64,000 bases of DNA, from positions 22,943,929 through 23,007,928 of the forward strand of contig NC_079209.1 in the NCBI RefSeq assembly GCF_026745355.1, in the 5' to 3' direction. The first letter of the stretch is position 1. Every line of letters begins with the position of its first letter. Under the pieces are notes generated by a model. It did not search any database and had not been told where the DNA came from. It saw only the letters and a program-made list of their open reading frames with translations. This DNA comes from Beta vulgaris subsp. vulgaris (taxonomy: Eukaryota; Streptophyta; Magnoliopsida; Caryophyllales; Amaranthaceae). Of this stretch, positions 59,301 through 64,000 are shown in pieces. A program made the position numbers and the translations under genes.

Positions 59301-62300
59301 CATAGATACCATACAGAGAGGTACCATACTCTCCTGTTTCTCCCTGTCTCCCTGATACGTACAGGACTTCCATAAACAATGATATATCCTATGAAAGGAG
59401 GAAAAAGAATAAGTATGTCAAGTACCAGTCCATCGAGGGGTACAACCGTACAAGTAACATGCCAAGGTCCATGGTGCATGGCCCGAGTGTTATTCTAACA
59501 CATGGACTAACACAAGTAACATGTCAACATAAAAACCGGAAATACCTTTGCTTATGCACCACAATGGGAAATATGAGCTAAATCGCAATGTTTGAATGTG
59601 AAGAAACTATCACCATTTTTTAAAGACAGTTTGTTCCTACTGCAATTAAGTCAGATCGCCAGTTTCTATGTTATGCATCTCTATTAAATAAACACTGCAT
59701 CATAATTTCACCAAACTCACACCTTAACAATCATTGATGACACACACAGCATCATAACATGACATTAGGGGGATGAGCAAGAGCATCATAAATAAGCACA
59801 AGCATGAAAATTTATTATCTTCTTGAGAGGACAACTTATCCTCCTATCTAAACATTCTGTTCGATATTAAAATCACCTTTTTCTTGCCTAACGGCATCTT
59901 AAATATGAAAGTGAGGACATAAGAAAAAGCATATAACTACTGCTCATGCATAAGACTTCGAGAAAATAAACGCTTACCATAACATGCTAATGCCCCTCCT
60001 AAAAGAAGAAGTCCGACTGCAAAAGTATCCACATAAACCTGCACAGTATTTCTGACGTCATCCTTTCATGGCATCAATTAGCAACAATGAGTTTACACAA
60101 AAACAAGATTATTGAGAAGTTGGAGCCATGAAATGAAAACTTGGTCATTCAGTTATATAAAGGCCATTCTGTAGCGGATTTGGAAGTTATCGGTCCGAGG
60201 AATCCCATTATAGAAAGCCGCAACAAAAATCATGTCCTTCTCGCCGCTTTGTTCGTTACGTAATGGTGACCTGCCGCGTTAGAGCGTTCTTTTTTCCATT
60301 ACGTCCGTTCTTTTGACAGAATCGACGAAAGAAAAGGCATAAATAGTAAGAAAAACATGATTAGCGGGGGAATTTAAGTTTATTGAGTTGTGTTTACATG
60401 TTATGATGAAGAAATACTTCTTAAACTATAATTTTCATATATGACGTTAAAACTCTTATATGTAAATTTTATGAAAAAGTTCACGCCGCTTTAGCCGCGG
60501 TCCGTTCCATACATCGGATACAAGCCGCGTCTGCAATAACCCGATCGTGAGCACATCTGCGATTTTATTCTATGGTTGGAGCATGCCTGCCCCAAAAGTG
60601 ACTTTCTTTTTCACCAAAAGCACCATATATATTTTTCATCATAATCTTTTTCATAAAATTCGGCAACATTTTATCGGTAGTTGTAACTAGAAGAAAATCA
60701 TCTCGAGACTCAATAACTTTATTCCTCCGTAGTTTTTTCCGTAATTTGTTCATTATTTCAGATCAGCACCAAAGAAAGAGGACTGGACCTGATAAAATCG
60801 GTTTGCTCTTCATTGAAAAGAACCCCCAACCAAACCAGGTATGAAACAGTATCTATGAGTTTAACTTAGCCCGACCCAATGACAGCTCAACAGAAAACAT
60901 TCCCCATTGCACAAACAACAAATACCAAAATGACCCGATTCAAAGAATCAGAACTGGATGCAATCCTAACTGAAATATAAACCAAAAATTCAAAAGCAAA
61001 GGCTTGTACTCGGCAAAGATATGAAGCAATTAGATATAGAGCACCAAAAGAGGCGGAAGAATCTGAGAGGAGGCACTCATATGGCATACATGAATGATCC
61101 AGCTTGTTGTAAAAACCAGCCATGTAATAAACTTGGGAAAAATCATTACTTTGATCTTCTTGACAAGACCAAGGAAAGAATAAGGGGGATAGGCTAAACT
61201 TCTCAATCTTGCTGGAAGATGCACTCTAATTAAGCAGTCCATAGCTCCTACCCAGCTTATGACGTGCAGATTAATCGGCTTCCTCAATCCCTTCTATTGG
61301 ACCTGGAGAGGAACATGAAAAAAATTGCTATGGAACAAAGTGGAGCACTCCCACTATATACCTAGAACATCATGGGGAGTTGTTTGCTGTCCTATGAATA
61401 GAGGGATCTGAGTATCCGGAATCTAAAAAGATGGAACCTTAGCATTGGGGAAGGTTTAGATACCTAAGTTATTAATATTGGGGATGATTTAGATGCCTCT
61501 AGGGTTTTATAATTGGCATAGTATTGGTCCCCTGTATCTTCTTGAGATTATTGGCCATTGGAGGGTTCATGAGATTATTGACAATGGCTCATGGAACTTA
61601 TATAAGATCTATAACTATGTTTCTAATTAAATTCTTCCTCTTATTAGCTCTATTCCTCTCTCTAGATTTTTAAGCACCAAATATAACGATGGAAATTTTC
61701 CAAAGATGGTCTCTTCTTTATCAAATCTGCCTACCACAATGCTTTAGATCCTATCTTCCCCCTCTTCCCAAATACCAAAACTGATCTGCTGGTCTAGAAT
61801 CTGGAAAAGCACAACCCCTTTTAAATACAAAACTCTCCTGTGGAACCTTTTTCACTCCATTCTCCCTGTTGCCTCAAACCTTGCAAAAAAAAAAATTCCA
61901 ACTTAAACCCAATCTGTACTCATTGTCACAGTGAAGAGGAGCCTCACCTTCACCTCTTTAGGGATTGCACCTCCTCTAAAGTCCTTTGGGTCATGAAACT
62001 TGAAAAAACCCTCAACCAAAGGAGTTTAACTTAATACTTTTATAAAATCCACTTGGGACAATGGATTCAATTCATTTTAAAAAGGAAAACACTCTTAGCT
62101 ATGTCTGTTTACAGTAACTATTTGGCATCCGTGGCTTTCAAGAAATAAAACTGTTTTTGAGGGACCCATGGTCCACCCTGCCTCTCATTTTCATCGATTT
62201 CAAGTTGATTACATTGCTCCTTACAGAGAAACACTGAAGTAGTCAAGATCCACTGGGAAGGATTAGGTGCCCTCCAAAGACAACTTTCTCAAGCTAAACA

Positions 62301-64000
62301 CAGATGACAGCTGGAAGAGTTTTTACAAAGCCAGTTGGGGTGGAGTAATCAGGAGAAGGGCTGGAACATGGTACATTGGGTTTTTCGGTTAAGTTCCTGG
62401 CGTGTGTGGAACTCCTTACGATTAGGGAAGGTCTTTCCATTGCTCGAGATTTTAACATCAGTCACTTGGAGCTGGATACAGACGCTCAAAGCTGAAGATA
62501 ATGCTGGATAGAGCTGATAATTATCTCACCATGAGCTAGCTGCCATCATTACTGATGTAGCTAAACTTCTTCAAGAAAGATGGGTGGTGAATATTATCCA
62601 TGCCAAAATGGATGTCTGTGGCCCATAGGATGGCCAGGTTTGGGATTGAAATGGAGGCTGACAAGAAGCTTCACTTCAGTCCTCCAGCTTGTGTCAGAGT
62701 GACTATGTTAAGGACCTTGGCACAGCCACTTAGCAAGTTTCATCCATCTCATTTTAATGTCTTCTTTGTAGTAGTCCCCTAAAGGATATCAGGACCTGTT
62801 CTCTCTTTCTTTATGCTGTTAAGATCTTATGGTTCAGGTGGTGTAAGTCCTCTAATTGGGTGTTAGCCCAAGCCTACTATTAATATATTTTGTCTTTGTG
62901 TGTTAAAAAAAACCCTTATCCCACCCAATATTGATCTAACTAAACTCCTACAAAAAACCAACTTGCAGACCTCAATGCTAGCTGAACACAAAACAAACCA
63001 TCTCAAACTTCTTATTACCCAACCTGGGTTTCCACTTTGAATCAGAAAAACACAATAATAGAAATTCTCCTCAAGTAACTACTGATATAACATACATCAC
63101 CCGTGTTTAATAAACATCTTTAAAAATCATTTACCAAATTGGGGACGTAACAACTGTTTGACCATGTCAATCTACTCCTCGTTTCACAGCAAGTGTTTGC
63201 TACATAGGGGATTTGGTTTAGCATGTTACCAGTTACTCACAAAAGGCCAATATCTGGAATGCCCATCATCACAGCGTATTCTTATTAGCACAGTAACTTC
63301 AGAATAACAGCAAAAGAAACCCCTGTTTAGCAGTAAAACATTCTGTCCCAAGTCCCCACTCATGGCTTCAGAAAAACACAGGAAAGAAAGCAAGTTAAAA
63401 TTGTTATGGACTATGAAGTTCACAACTTAAGCGTCGTATCTCATTGAAAAGAGTACTCCACAGAGGACTTTATACACAAAAATAGACAGATATCATTAAC
63501 TCCTTATACGTCCTTTCACCTATTAAATCTGCTAATTGCTAGTTGCCAAACATATCCTACATCCTAAGTCTTACCCTTAATAAGCAGCAGAGATTAGAGA
63601 ACAAGATAAGCTATTCATGTGACAAAATAAAGAAGCAAAAAGGAGGCAATAAAAATATATAAAGATCAGACTAGTACAATACAGTCAGATGATTCTGGCA
63701 TAATCGTGATTAAACAATTTCTATAATGTTGAAGTTCACAAAGGAAAGACAGCCAAAATACCACATTACTGTCTATGGAAGTTGCAATGAGTACACAAAA
63801 AAAACATGATTTCACCCAACTTTGCTTTAGCCTAGGCTCCCTAACTTCTACATACACTAAAACAAGCATATGATGGCACACTCGCAAACTAATCAGAAAC
63901 ACAACTACTTAAGAGTTCATACCCGGGCAACAGTTGATGAATCAATCGGATTCTTTCCCATCCCAATCCAAATTAGCACAGCGAAAGCTACCATTACAGC
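53399..64000 (-). CDS. THH1/TOM1/TOM3-type multi-pass membrane protein, 3' part
   Basis: Eight minus-strand exons join in phase: 64000-63923 (continues outside), 60038-59978, 55437-55373, 54828-54754, 54650-54575, 53741-53575 and the last, 53422-53399; the 7th and 8th listed close the gene with SSKASPI and stop. They encode hydrophobic segments AVMVAFAVLIWIGMG, VGLLLLGGALACYG, VTGLAIVSVVCFTTSALVAL and ISLILFYFIG, then APAAFVLWVMRELPP and a polar tail with RWTTVTSLQNQ. The FVLWVMRELPP box and order fit the plant THH1/TOM1/TOM3 domain family, whose members are tonoplast-associated and in Arabidopsis include host factors for tobamovirus replication. The closest kind is the longer TOM1-like group. 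Counting only what is listed here, seven coding exons lie in the window; the 5' exons lie beyond 64000. Confidence 0.78.
55438..59977 (-). other. 4.5-kb intron of the TOM1-like gene
   Basis: No convincing exon inside. Contents: a repeat copy at 57180-57590, a CT-rich stretch at about 57600-57710, a G run of about 20 at 58022-58041, and otherwise unique AT-rich DNA. Confidence 0.65.
57180..57590. repeat. Unnamed ~400-bp repeat, copy 1
   Basis: Shares ordered words with 60165-60572: CTTCTCGCC.CTTTGT, CGCCGCGT followed by A/G-rich ACGTT, TTCACGCCGC.TT, CGATCGT, and an ending CGATTTT. Non-coding, with CpG-rich ends and an AT-rich middle. Confidence 0.6.
60165..60572. repeat. Unnamed ~400-bp repeat, copy 2
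   Basis: Diverged copy of 57180-57590 in the same orientation. Neither copy shows obvious terminal inverted repeats. Confidence 0.6.
61320..62914 (+). pseudogene. LINE C, 5'-truncated 3' fragment
   Basis: Read across frames: WGVVCCPMNRG (an L1 block after the RT), DGLFFIKSAYHNAL, then the zf-RVT region with TLLWNLFHSILPVASNL and CTHCHSEEEPHLHLFRDC. An RNase H-like tail and a 3' UTR follow, ending in a short A run near 62907-62914. Many stops. It lies antisense to the TOM1-like gene inside its intron. Confidence 0.75.

Larger units (their letters stand above)
60039..63922 (-). other. 3.9-kb intron of the TOM1-like gene
   Basis: Contains repeat copy 2 (60165-60572) and the LINE C fragment (61320-62914). 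No exon seen between the borders 60039 and 63922. Confidence 0.65.

Overview
The window is nuclear DNA of a flowering plant, most likely a eudicot. Evidence: GT-AG introns in two conserved plant housekeeping genes, plant-type L1 LINEs, Athila-type Ty3 retroelements whose primer site matches plant tRNA-Asp, and CACTA, hAT, mariner, Stowaway and Mutator/foldback-like DNA elements. I cannot name the species.

Bases 1 to about 46,900 are a nested transposon block with almost no host genes. From left to right it holds: a terminal fragment of a CACTA element (family 2); LINE A (plus strand), whose reverse transcriptase is split by a complete-ended CACTA element (3883-10478, 33-bp perfect terminal inverted repeats, TTG target duplication); a decayed Athila-type element A (minus strand, about 12139-23107) with gag, protease, RT, RNase H, integrase and an extra ORF in the env-like position, itself interrupted by a second CACTA family-2 fragment (15258-16210, ATC target duplication) and by about 1.1 kb of foreign DNA that reads like organelle sequence; the end of a third CACTA family (23108-23416); a broken hAT transposase (24129-26413); LINE B (minus strand, 27406-32060); a MITE with long inverted ends (32155-32505); a dead mariner transposase (33364-34629); and a foldback or Mutator-like element with long inverted arms (35479-45292). 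Inside this last element sit a 564-bp non-autonomous hAT element (8-bp target duplication) and an 8.05-kb Athila-derived element B (36507-44553, CCTAC target duplication) that keeps gag and protease but has lost RT, RNase H and integrase. An unassigned minus-strand ORF (45426-46100) and a Stowaway MITE close the block.

Bases 47,000 to 64,000 look like an ordinary gene region. A four-exon gene for a mitochondrial inner membrane protease subunit 1-like signal peptidase lies on the plus strand (47076-50872). Facing it tail to tail is the 3' part of a THH1/TOM1/TOM3-type multi-pass membrane protein gene on the minus strand (53399 to beyond 64000). I resolved eight of its exons by splice sites and reading frame. 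Its long introns carry a 5'-truncated LINE and two copies of an unnamed ~400-bp repeat.

The most unusual signal is a set of GC-rich, CpG-rich palindromes that recurs at comparable places in the two Athila-type elements: upstream of the LTR TATA box, and again in the non-coding stretch 3' of the polyprotein genes. The two elements use different palindrome sequences. Both also carry a conserved ~46-base non-coding motif just after the polyprotein region.
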